A stretch of 38,542 nt of DNA. Source: Cellulomonas triticagri. GTDB lineage: Bacteria > Actinomycetota > Actinomycetes > Actinomycetales > Cellulomonadaceae. The position numbers were made by a program, and so were the translations under genes. Positions 1-6,845 of the stretch are shown here, piece after piece (position 1 is the first letter of the stretch; every line of letters begins with the position of its first letter). The notes under the pieces are model-generated. The model searched no databases, was not told where the DNA came from, and worked only from the letters and a program-made list of their open reading frames with translations. The stretch lies in contig NZ_RFFI01000025.1 in assembly GCF_003696205.1 (NCBI RefSeq), forward strand, positions 1 through 38,542, written 5' to 3'.

Positions 1-764
1 GGCGCCGGCGCGCCGAGCGCGTGCCACAGCGCCGCCCACTGCACCGGCGCGAGGTCGCGCGGCAGCACGTCCGGGTGCACCTCGGCATCGCGCAGCGCAC
101 CCCGGACCCGCCCGGGAGGTGCCCCGGACGCCCGGACGACCACCTCGCCGACCCCGCGCCCCCGCCCGGTGAAGACCGCGGCGACGAACCGCTGGTACGC
201 GGCCCGGCTGCGCGGGTCGACCAGCGGCTCGGGGCGCCGGGTCACGGCGAGCAGGCCGCCGTCCACGGACGGGCGCGGGGAGAACGCCGCCGCGGGGACC
301 CGGCCGTGCAGGGCGACCGCGAACCACGGGTCGGTCTGCGCGGTGAGCATCGTCCGCCCGCCGACGCCCGCGCGCTTGCGGGCGACCTCCCACTGCGTGA
401 GCAGCACGGCGTGCCGCCAGTCGCCGTGGCCGAGCAGCCGCCGCAGCAGCGGGGTCGTGAGGTGGAACGGGATGTTGCCGACCACGACCGGCCGGTCCAG
501 CGGCACCCGCAGGGCGTCCGCGCAGACCACGCGCGCGCCGGGGACGGCACGCCGCAGCCGGTCGGCGCGCGGCGGGTCGATCTCGACGGCGAGGACGTCG
601 CGGCCGAGGGTGGTCAGAGGTCGGGTCAGGGCACCGTCACCGGCGCCGATCTCCAGGACCGGGCCGTCGGTCGCGCGGACCAGCCGCAGGACGGCGTCGA
701 CGGTGGGTGGGTGGTGCAGGAAGTTCTGGCCGAGCTCGTGCCGGCCGCCGTGGGGGTGTCGCAC
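1..764 (-). CDS. erm: Erm-family 23S rRNA adenine N6-methyltransferase (3' end cut off by window edge)
   Basis: Read on the minus strand, this frame gives an open protein that runs off position 1. Near the N-terminus is HELGQNFLHH, the QNFL element of KsgA/Erm enzymes. It is followed by the SAM-binding LEIGAGDGALT, an acidic AVEID, the catalytic-type motif NIPFHLTTPLL and QWEVARKRAG, then FSPRPSVDGG. FTGRGRGVG resembles the FTGVGGN element of actinobacterial Erm enzymes more than KsgA. Such enzymes methylate A2058 of 23S rRNA and give macrolide-lincosamide-streptogramin B resistance. I chose the GTG at 762-764 because GGGAG lies 5 nt upstream. An N-terminal extension cannot be excluded. About 254 residues are visible and the C-terminus is missing. 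In actinobacteria such genes are often intrinsic rather than acquired, and base composition here matches the neighbours. KsgA is the main alternative but fits less well. Confidence 0.85.
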   Translation of the reverse strand, partial: MRHPHGGRHELGQNFLHHPPTVDAVLRLVRATDGPVLEIGAGDGALTRPLTTLGRDVLAVEIDPPRADRLRRAVPGARVVCADALRVPLDRPVVVGNIPFHLTTPLLRRLLGHGDWRHAVLLTQWEVARKRAGVGGRTMLTAQTDPWFAVALHGRVPAAAFSPRPSVDGGLLAVTRRPEPLVDPRSRAAYQRFVAAVFTGRGRGVGEVVVRASGAPPGRVRGALRDAEVHPDVLPRDLAPVQWAALWHALGAPA

Positions 765-789
765 TGGGGCTCCCGTCGCAGGCAGGACG

Positions 790-832
790 GAGCACCCGGA
801 GGGGTGGAGGGGTCGACCCGCTCCGGGTGCTC
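790..832 (-). promoter_or_regulatory. 12-bp inverted repeat in the erm 5' region
   Basis: Positions 790-801 and 821-832 are perfect 12-nt inverted repeats (GAGCACCCGGAG and its complement) around a 19-nt loop. On the minus-strand transcript the hairpin would lie 26 nt upstream of the chosen erm start and just after the candidate leader ORF at 880-939. There is no T-tract, so it is not a typical intrinsic terminator. Its placement suggests an attenuator-type structure (inference). Confidence 0.5.
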
Positions 833-879
833 GGGGGCATCCGGAGGAGCGGCGACCGGGGTCGGACGTCCGGCCGCGC

Positions 880-939
880 TCAGGCGGGCCGGGGACGCGC
901 GACGGACCGGCCCGCGGCCGACATCAGCAGGGTTCCCAT
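880..939 (-). CDS. Candidate Erm leader peptide (19 aa)
   Basis: An ATG-started ORF encodes MGTLLMSAAGRSVARPRPA and ends 115 nt before the erm start, with the 790-832 dyad in between. Inducible erm genes are commonly preceded by short leader peptides on which a drug-bound ribosome stalls, and Arg-x-Arg motifs (here R-P-R near the end) are known stall elements in some of them. No clear Shine-Dalgarno is seen. A TACCGT hexamer lies 7 nt upstream of the ATG, so leaderless initiation is possible. The ORF is short enough to occur by chance in such GC-rich DNA, so it is a candidate only. Confidence 0.35.
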   Translation of the reverse strand: MGTLLMSAAGRSVARPRPA

Positions 940-980
940 GGCGGGGACGGTACGGGGTCGGTCACGCGTGGCGCACGGGA

Positions 981-1814
981 TTATCGGTCGGCGAGCGCCC
1001 GCTCCCCCGCCTCCCGCGCGACCTGCGCCAGCACCGCCGGGTCGGCGGGCGGCACGTCGGGGTCGACCCCCGACGCCGTGGTGGTGACCAGGGCGTTCGC
1101 GACGAGCGCCGTGACCTCGACCTCGGGGCTGCTCGCCCCCTCCGCGGTCAAGGTCGCCTGGCGCACCACCGTCGTGACGTCCCCGGCGTCCGTCGTCGGC
1201 GGCTGCGCCTGCCACGCCCCGCCGTCGACGCCCGGGTTGACCTGCTGGTACTCCGGGCACTCCCCCAGGACCCCGACCAGCGCGTCGAACGCCGCCCGCG
1301 CCTCTGAAGGGTCCGCGAGCAGGTCGACCGACTGGATCACCGTCACGGTGTCGTCCGAGGCGAACCGGCGCTCGAACACCTCCGGCTCCTGCTCGACCAC
1401 CGTCACCGCCGTGGTGCACGCCGCCGGGTCGACCATCGAGCCCGTCGGCAGCCCCCACACGGCCTCGTCCGCCGGTGCCAGGCTCATCCCCGCCGCGTCC
1501 GGCACCGCGCGGGCGAGCTCGTCGTCGGTGAGGAACAGGGACGCCACGTCGGCGGCACCCAGCACGACCTCCGGCTCGTCCGGCGTCTCGGGCGCGGCGG
1601 GCTCCCCCGGCGCGGGGTCCGGGGTCGCCGTCACCGTCGGCAGCGGATCGGCCCCCGCGCCGGGCTGGTCCCAGGGGCGCCACGCCAGCAGGCCGGCGAG
1701 CACGACCCCCACCGCCAGGGCGGTGAACCACGGCCACGCGGGCGACGGGGGCACGCCGTGCCCGGGCGGCGCCGGGGCAGCCACGTGCGCGTGGTGCGGG
1801 TGCTGGTCGGCCAT
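981..1814 (-). CDS. PknH-like sensor-domain membrane protein
   Basis: The predicted protein is 277 aa. It has a short cytoplasmic N-terminus rich in His and Pro, one membrane helix (WFTALAVGVVLAGLLAW, about residues 29-45), a Pro/Ala/Thr/Glu linker, and an extracytoplasmic domain of about 200 residues. Within that domain are AACTTAV and GECPEYQ; the spacing of these two cysteines and the overall pattern resemble the PknH C-terminal extracellular sensor fold of actinobacteria. There is no kinase domain, so this is the free-standing sensor-domain form, whose ligand is unknown. I chose the ATG at 1812-1814 because GGGGGAG sits 6 nt upstream; an in-frame GTG at 1856 would add 14 residues. The gene lies alone between erm and the lanthipeptide operon, and I see no functional link to either. 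Confidence 0.6.
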   Translation of the reverse strand: MADQHPHHAHVAAPAPPGHGVPPSPAWPWFTALAVGVVLAGLLAWRPWDQPGAGADPLPTVTATPDPAPGEPAAPETPDEPEVVLGAADVASLFLTDDELARAVPDAAGMSLAPADEAVWGLPTGSMVDPAACTTAVTVVEQEPEVFERRFASDDTVTVIQSVDLLADPSEARAAFDALVGVLGECPEYQQVNPGVDGGAWQAQPPTTDAGDVTTVVRQATLTAEGASSPEVEVTALVANALVTTTASGVDPDVPPADPAVLAQVAREAGERALADR

Positions 1815-1818
1815 GCGC

Positions 1819-1858
1819 GTCTCCCCCGGTCCGGTGGCCTCCTGGCTGGTGGTCACGG
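1819..1858 (-). repeat. Copy A of a duplicated ~40-nt element, forming the 5' region of the sensor gene
   Basis: Positions 1833-1852 match 2141-2160 at 19 of 20 bases, and the similarity continues on both sides to cover 1819-1858 and 2127-2171, with small indels. Copy A carries the Shine-Dalgarno of the 981-1814 gene. Nothing known is recognised in the sequence. Confidence 0.6.
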
Positions 1859-1948
1859 TAAGGCGGGACGCCCCTCACCCGCGAGGGGGTGGTCCCGTGC
1901 ATGCGAGACGGGTCCGGAACCGGATCTGGCGGCCCCGAGAAGCACGAC

Positions 1949-1972
1949 AGCCTCCGCCGGGTGGCGGAGGCT
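1949..1972. terminator. 10-bp hairpin, possible bidirectional terminator
   Basis: AGCCTCCGCC at 1949-1958 and its complement at 1963-1972 enclose a GGGT tetraloop. There is no T-tract. It lies in the 420-nt gap between the sensor gene and the lanthipeptide permease gene, where a stop signal for the long minus-strand operon would be expected. Confidence 0.5.
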
Positions 1973-2126
1973 GAAGGCGGGGCGCTCAGGATCTCTCCCT
2001 CTCGCGCGCGTCCAGCCTAGCGGTGCGTAGCGGCGCCATGCGGTGGACCGTCGCCAGGCGGGCGACGGGGTTGGGCGCGACCGGGCGGCGACGCGCCCGT
2101 GGTGCGGGCGCCGGTGGATCCGGGGT

Positions 2127-2171
2127 GTCTTCCCCCGTGCGGTGGCCTCGTGGCTGGTGGTCGTGTCACGG
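2127..2171 (-). repeat. Copy B of the duplicated ~40-nt element
   Basis: This is the second copy of the element at 1819-1858, about 300 nt away and in the same orientation. It is not followed by a convincing ORF, so it may be the remnant of a duplicated 5' region. The rest of the 1859-2234 gap holds only the 1949-1972 hairpin and a weaker CGTCGCC/GGGCGACG dyad near 2049-2066. I see no gene in it. Confidence 0.55.
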
Positions 2172-2234
2172 ACGGAGGACCGCGGGCAGAAGGTGACTCA
2201 CCACGAGGAATTGACGACAGAGTCGCCGCTGCCC

Positions 2235-4055
2235 TCATCGACCTCGCCGCACCGAGGCCGTGACCGCAGCCGCGGTGGCGAGGCAGACCGCTGTGAACAG
2301 CAGCGGCACGAGCACGGCGGCGGGTCGCACCCACGCGATGCCGGGGTCACGTCCGACAGCGGCTGCGTAGGGCCGCACAGCGAGGGCGAGCAGACCGGAC
2401 CCGAGCACGGCAGCGACGAGACCGCTGCCCAGCACGTCCACTCCCACGCCCCGTACCACGGCGCTGACCCGCTGCGCCCGGGTCATCCCGATCCGGTCTA
2501 GGACCCGCAGATCGGCACGTCGGCCGGCGACCGTGACGGCGGTCGCGGCGGCGGCGAGCGTCAGGCAGAGCAGCACCGGAGCGCCGACGAGCAGCGGCGT
2601 CTCCCCGGTTCCTCCGCCCCCGGACCTCGCCACGGCCTTGCCGGGCGGCAGACCCGCGACCCACTCCGTCGCCGTCCGGACCTCGGCGTCGGGCGCGACA
2701 TCGGCGTGCCGGTCGACGAGGGTCGTGACCCGCCCGGTAGCGGCTCCGGGGACGTCCGCACCCAGGACCAGGAGGTCACCGAAGGTGAGTGGGAGGTCGG
2801 CCACCGCGACCACCGGGAGCCGGACCTGCCCGGACCCGGGGACGCCGAGCGTGATCTCGTCCCCGACGGTGGCGCCGCCGGCGACAGCGCCCAGGCGGCT
2901 GACCACGATCCCCGGTCCCGGGGGGACCTCCCGCGCGTCTGTCAGACCGCGCACCCAGCTCCGGGCCTCGCCTCCACCGACCAGCGCGATCCACGACATC
3001 GCCCGCACCGCGTCCGCGTCGTCGTCGTTCGACGAGGTGACGACGGCCTGGCCCTCGGCGAGCGTGACCCCCCGCGCCCCCGCCACCGTCACGGCCCCGT
3101 CCGCGACCATCGAGGAGGCGACCCAGCGGTCACCGACCACCTCGAGCAGCCGAGCACGTGCGACGTCGTCCGACGCCGCCGGGTACCCCCCGAGATACAG
3201 CACCAGGAGCGTGGCGATGCTGGTGGCGACGACCACGGTGGACGGGTGCCTCCACCGCAGCCAGCGCGCCGCGAGCAGCGCCGGAGCAGATCGGGACCGC
3301 CGCCCGACCCGTCCGCGCAGCGCGCCGGCCCCGCGCACCACGGCGTCCCAGCCGCAGCCGAGCACCACCACCAGGCACAGGACGGCGAGGAACCCGAGAA
3401 GGAACGCGGTCTCGTCGGATTCCGTCCTCGCCACGACCCGCACGAGCGCTGCCCCCGCGACGGTCGCGAGCAGTGCGACCACCCCGGGCAGGAGACGACG
3501 GCTCCGGCCGGTCCGCCCGGGCGGACCGCCGGCGACCGGGTCGCCCCTGACCAGCAGCCGGGCCGCACCCGCGGTGCCGAGCACAGCGACCACCGTCGAG
3601 CCCGCGACGGTCGCCAGCACGGCGGCGACGCGCCACGTCACGTCCGTCCCCGGCGGGATCACTCCCTGCCCGACCAGCAGCGGGACGAGCGCCGGGAGCA
3701 CGACCGCGGGCGCGAGCAGCACCGCCACGGCGGAGGCGAGCAGCGCGAGCAGGGCGCTCTCCGCGACCAGCAGCATCCGGAGCCGACGGGCGCTCATCCC
3801 GACGATCCGCAGCCGACGCGCCGTCGCCCACCGTTCTCCGACACCGTGGCGGCTCACGGCGTGCAGCACGACCGCCGTGCACACCAGGGCGATGCTGCCG
3901 AGGGTCACCAGCGAGCCTATGTCACCGGCGTCCCCCAGCACCACGACGAGGGTCGCGAGGGCAGCCACGACGAGGGCGCCGAAGAGCAGCACCACGAACA
4001 CGGGAGCAAGCACCGCACGCTCGCCCCAGGCGAGCCGGAGGTAGGTCACCGTCAC
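2235..4055 (-). CDS. FtsX-type ABC transporter permease, last gene of the lanthipeptide operon
   Basis: The predicted product is a 606-aa integral membrane protein with about ten hydrophobic segments. Seven lie in the N-terminal half (for example VLAPVFVVLLFGALVVAAL and IATLLVLYLGGY). A soluble extracytoplasmic region of about 180 residues follows, then three helices at the C-terminus, ending SVRRGR. This is the layout of FtsX/MacB-type permeases that work with a separate ATPase. The GTG start at 4053-4055 overlaps the TGA of the upstream ATPase gene (GTGA), so the two are probably translationally coupled and form one transporter. In a lanthipeptide operon such a pair usually provides producer self-protection or export; which applies here is inference. 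It shows no similarity to the classical LanG/LanE permeases that I can see. Confidence 0.8.
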   Translation of the reverse strand: MTVTYLRLAWGERAVLAPVFVVLLFGALVVAALATLVVVLGDAGDIGSLVTLGSIALVCTAVVLHAVSRHGVGERWATARRLRIVGMSARRLRMLLVAESALLALLASAVAVLLAPAVVLPALVPLLVGQGVIPPGTDVTWRVAAVLATVAGSTVVAVLGTAGAARLLVRGDPVAGGPPGRTGRSRRLLPGVVALLATVAGAALVRVVARTESDETAFLLGFLAVLCLVVVLGCGWDAVVRGAGALRGRVGRRSRSAPALLAARWLRWRHPSTVVVATSIATLLVLYLGGYPAASDDVARARLLEVVGDRWVASSMVADGAVTVAGARGVTLAEGQAVVTSSNDDDADAVRAMSWIALVGGGEARSWVRGLTDAREVPPGPGIVVSRLGAVAGGATVGDEITLGVPGSGQVRLPVVAVADLPLTFGDLLVLGADVPGAATGRVTTLVDRHADVAPDAEVRTATEWVAGLPPGKAVARSGGGGTGETPLLVGAPVLLCLTLAAAATAVTVAGRRADLRVLDRIGMTRAQRVSAVVRGVGVDVLGSGLVAAVLGSGLLALAVRPYAAAVGRDPGIAWVRPAAVLVPLLFTAVCLATAAAVTASVRRGR

Positions 4056-4834
4056 CGGTCCACCTCCACCGCGCGCAGCGCCGCGAGGACCCGCTCCGGC
4101 GCGGGGTGCAGCAGCTCCGCGCAGATGCGCCCACCGTCGATGACGAGCACCCGGTCCGTCCGGGCGGCGACGTCGACGTCGTGGGTGGCGATCAGCACGG
4201 CCCGGGAGGCACGGACGGACGGCGACAGCAGCACGGAGATCACCTCGTCCCGGGTGATCGGGTCGAGCGCCCCGGTCGGCTCGTCCGCGAACAGCACCCG
4301 GACGTCGCTGGCCACCGCCCGGGCGATCGCGACCCGCTGCCGCTGGCCTCCCGACAGATCCGCCGTGGACCGATGCAGCAGGTCGCCGAGCCCGAGGGAA
4401 TGCGCGACCTCGGCGACCCGCCGCGGGTCGGGCGGACGCCGGACCAGCCGTCGGGGCAGCTCGATGTTCTCGGCGACGCTCAGCGCGTCGATCAGTGTGT
4501 AGTCCTGGAACACGAACCCGAACTGCTCGCACCTCAGTGCAGCCCGCCGGTGCTCCGGCAGCCGTGCGATGTCCCGGCCCTGGAACCGCACGCTCCCCCG
4601 GGTGACCGTCACGAGGCCGGCCGCGCAGTCGAGCAGCGTGGACTTCCCGGAGCCGGAGCGGCCGACCAGGGCAGTCGCGCTGCCTGCCTCGACCGCGAGG
4701 TCGAACGGCCCGAGCACTGGACCGCGGCGACCGTAGGAGCGCTCGACGTCGTGCAGCTCGAGCAGCGCGGTGGATCCCGGCGGAGCGGTCGGGTCGGCTC
4801 GGGGCGCGACGAGGTCAGGGCGGTCGGTGGTCAT
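4052..4834 (-). CDS. ABC transporter ATP-binding protein (MacB/LolD type)
   Basis: The product is a 260-aa cytoplasmic ATPase. It has Walker A GRSGSGKST (residues 58-66), the FVFQDY Q-loop, the ABC signature LSGGQRQRVAIARA, Walker B VLFADEPTGALDP and the H-loop ATHD. A single NBD of this type pairs with an FtsX-type permease, and the next gene encodes one with a 4-bp overlap. The ATG at 4832-4834 has GGAGGT 5 nt upstream, formed from the last codons of the preceding exporter gene, whose TGA ends 1 nt before it. This gives tight coupling across exporter, ATPase and permease. Likely role: energising self-immunity or secretion of the lanthipeptide (inference from context). Confidence 0.9.
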   Translation of the reverse strand: MTTDRPDLVAPRADPTAPPGSTALLELHDVERSYGRRGPVLGPFDLAVEAGSATALVGRSGSGKSTLLDCAAGLVTVTRGSVRFQGRDIARLPEHRRAALRCEQFGFVFQDYTLIDALSVAENIELPRRLVRRPPDPRRVAEVAHSLGLGDLLHRSTADLSGGQRQRVAIARAVASDVRVLFADEPTGALDPITRDEVISVLLSPSVRASRAVLIATHDVDVAARTDRVLVIDGGRICAELLHPAPERVLAALRAVEVDR

Positions 4835-4835
4835 C

Positions 4836-6575
4836 TCATACCTCCGGGAGAGCGAATCGGTCGTGCGGGAGCGCGTGGGCCACCTCAGCGGGAGTGCCGT
4901 CCGCGACGAGTCGTCCGCCGGCCAGCACGAGCACGCGGTCCGCCGACCGGATCGTGGAGCGGCGGTGGGCGACGGTCACGACGGTCACGCCACGGGCGAC
5001 CGCGTCGACGGCGGCCAGCACCCGGCACTCGCTGTCCTGGTCCAACCCGGAGCTCGGCTCGTCGAGCAGCAGGACCGGGCGCTCGCCGGCGAGCGCCCGG
5101 GCGATCGCCACCCGCTGGCGCTCCCCTCCGGACAGGTGGGCACCGCCCTCGCCCACCTCGGCGTCGAGCCGGCCCGGCAGCCGCTCGACCGTGTCGCGCA
5201 GCCCGACGCGGTCGAGCGCGTCCCACACCACCTGGTCCGGCGTGTCGGGCCGGCCCGCGGTGACGTTCTCCCGGACCGTCCCCGGCATCACGTGCACCGA
5301 CTGGTCCACGTAGCCGACGAGGTGGCGCAGGTCCGCGTGGGGCGTCTGCTCGCCGGGCAGCCTCGCCTCGATCGACCCGCAGCACGGCACCGCGTGCCCG
5401 AGGAGCAGCGCGAAGAGCGTGGACTTCCCCGCACCGGACGCCCCGACGACGGCGACCCGGGACCCGGCCGGGATGGACAGGGTGACGCCCTCCAGTGCCG
5501 TTCTGGTGGCGGCCGGGTACCGGTAGCCGACGTCGTCGAGCACCAGGTCCACCGCGCCGGCACGCACCGGCGCGGCGACGTCGTCATCGGTACCCGCCGC
5601 CCGGGGGACGTCGACGACCTCGCGGACCCGGTCGAGGCTGCCGAGCGCCTGCTGCAATCCGAGGACCGCCCCGATCACGGTCGTGGCCGGTGTGACGAGC
5701 ATGGAGAGGAACAGGGCGAACGACAGCAGGTCCGCGAGCGTCAGCTCGCCCCGGGCGACCCGCCACCCTCCGATGAGGAACAACGCGACCATGCTTCCCT
5801 GCGCGACGACCGCGCTGACCGGAGCCACGACGGCCTGCATCCGCGCCGCGCGGACGCCGGCCCGGTAGGCGCCGGTCGCCGCCTGCGCCGCCCGCGCCTC
5901 GGCCTGTGCGGTCCCGCCGTAGGGGCGCACGATCGGCATCGCGGTGACGGACTGCTGGATCGCGGCTCCGAGCCGGCCCACACCGTCCTGGGCCTCCCGG
6001 ACCGCGCGCCGGATCCGCGGACTGGCGACCGCGACGACAGCGGCCGACGCGACGACGAGAGCCAGCACCACGCCGGTGAGCAACGGGTCGAGGACGACCA
6101 GCGCGATCGTGGCGCCGACGACGAGCACGCCGTTGCCCAGGATGTCGACGAACCCCGAGGACAACGCGTACTTGAGGGTGTCGACATCGGATCCGGACCG
6201 GGCGACCAGGTCCCCGACCGGGTGGCGCGTGTACCACCACATCGGCAGGCGGAGCACGGACGCGAGGTAGTCGCGTCGCACGCGGAGCGCGCCCCGCTCG
6301 GCCAGCACCGCCAGCACGCAGTCACCGGTCCCGGTGATCGCCGCACCGGTCACCATCAGGCCCACCAGCAGCCACACCAGCCCCGGCGCGACTGACGCGC
6401 CGTCGGCCAGGGCAGAGATGATGCGGTTGACGACCACCGGTTGGCAGAGCGCGACCGCGGCACCCGAGGCGGAGAGCCCGAGGGCGACGGCGAGGCGGGG
6501 GCGCTCATCGACGGTGAGCAACCACAGGTCGCGCACCCGACTGGCCGGGCCCGCAGGATCACGGTGCTGCCGCAC
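4836..6575 (-). CDS. lanT: Lanthipeptide ABC exporter, fused TMD-NBD (LanT-like, no C39 peptidase)
   Basis: The predicted protein is 579 aa. An ABC exporter membrane domain occupies about residues 1-320, with six hydrophobic segments and PMWWYTRHPVGDLVARSGSD in the first intracellular loop. A nucleotide-binding domain follows, with Walker A GASGAGKST, signature LSGGERQRVAIARAL, Walker B PVLLLDEPSS and H-loop TVAHR. Bacteriocin exporters of class I/II systems often carry an N-terminal C39 peptidase. None is present here, as is usual for class III lanthipeptide clusters, where the leader is removed by separate proteases. The GTG start at 6573-6575 has a perfect AGGAGG 7 nt upstream. The gene follows the precursor gene after a 94-nt gap containing a strong hairpin. 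Likely role: export of the modified peptide. Confidence 0.88.
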   Translation of the reverse strand: MRQHRDPAGPASRVRDLWLLTVDERPRLAVALGLSASGAAVALCQPVVVNRIISALADGASVAPGLVWLLVGLMVTGAAITGTGDCVLAVLAERGALRVRRDYLASVLRLPMWWYTRHPVGDLVARSGSDVDTLKYALSSGFVDILGNGVLVVGATIALVVLDPLLTGVVLALVVASAAVVAVASPRIRRAVREAQDGVGRLGAAIQQSVTAMPIVRPYGGTAQAEARAAQAATGAYRAGVRAARMQAVVAPVSAVVAQGSMVALFLIGGWRVARGELTLADLLSFALFLSMLVTPATTVIGAVLGLQQALGSLDRVREVVDVPRAAGTDDDVAAPVRAGAVDLVLDDVGYRYPAATRTALEGVTLSIPAGSRVAVVGASGAGKSTLFALLLGHAVPCCGSIEARLPGEQTPHADLRHLVGYVDQSVHVMPGTVRENVTAGRPDTPDQVVWDALDRVGLRDTVERLPGRLDAEVGEGGAHLSGGERQRVAIARALAGERPVLLLDEPSSGLDQDSECRVLAAVDAVARGVTVVTVAHRRSTIRSADRVLVLAGGRLVADGTPAEVAHALPHDRFALPEV

Positions 6576-6614
6576 GAAGCACCTCCTTGCGACGGGTCGT
6601 AGGCTCGGGTGGCG

Positions 6615-6651
6615 CCCTGGGGCGGCTCAGCTGCACGGAGCCGCCCCAGGG
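6615..6651 (-). terminator. 14-bp perfect hairpin between precursor and exporter genes (probable attenuating terminator)
   Basis: Positions 6615-6628 and 6638-6651 are perfect 14-nt inverted repeats around a 9-nt loop. The hairpin starts 18 nt after the precursor stop codon and ends 40 nt before the exporter start. It has no T-run. Hairpins in this position in lanthipeptide operons let most transcripts stop after the precursor gene or protect its 3' end, raising precursor over exporter. Confidence 0.75.
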
Positions 6652-6669
6652 GTACGTCGGTGCCGGTTG

Positions 6670-6795
6670 TCAGTGGCACTTGTTCCAGCTGATCCAGCTG
6701 CTGGCCGTGCAGTCCCGCTGGCTGAACGTGCTAGCACGGACGGCGGAGCGGTCCTCCGACAGCCCGATGGACTGCAGTCCGAGGACAGAGCGCAT
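6670..6795 (-). CDS. lanA: Class III lanthipeptide precursor peptide (41 aa, labyrinthopeptin-like core)
   Basis: The ATG at 6793-6795 follows GGGAGGTG with good spacing and encodes 41 residues. The leader begins MRSVLGLQSIGLSEDR; VLGLQ matches the I/V-L-x-L-Q helix motif by which class III synthetases recognise their substrates. The C-terminal part carries two copies of S-x2-S-x3-C: S22-TF-S25-QRD-C29 and S33-WI-S36-WNK-C40. It ends in His41. S-x2-S-x(2-5)-C is the labionin motif, and S-x2-S-x3-C is the spacing in labyrinthopeptin A2. Expected product: a roughly 20-residue peptide with two labionin or lanthionine/dehydroalanine rings, rich in Trp (W34, W37). The core boundary is not determined. 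It lies directly between the LanKC and exporter genes. An upstream in-frame start at 6885 is rejected because it would overlap lanKC. Confidence 0.9.
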   Translation of the reverse strand: MRSVLGLQSIGLSEDRSAVRASTFSQRDCTASSWISWNKCH

Positions 6796-6845
6796 GTGAT
6801 TCACCTCCCTCTCGCGTGTCGTCGTCAGGGCCCCCCACCGGCCGC

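Noticed and set aside
2235..4532. 765-codon form of the permease
   Set aside because: The first 159 codons run antiphase through the ATPase gene. The GTGA overlap at 4052-4055 marks the real start.
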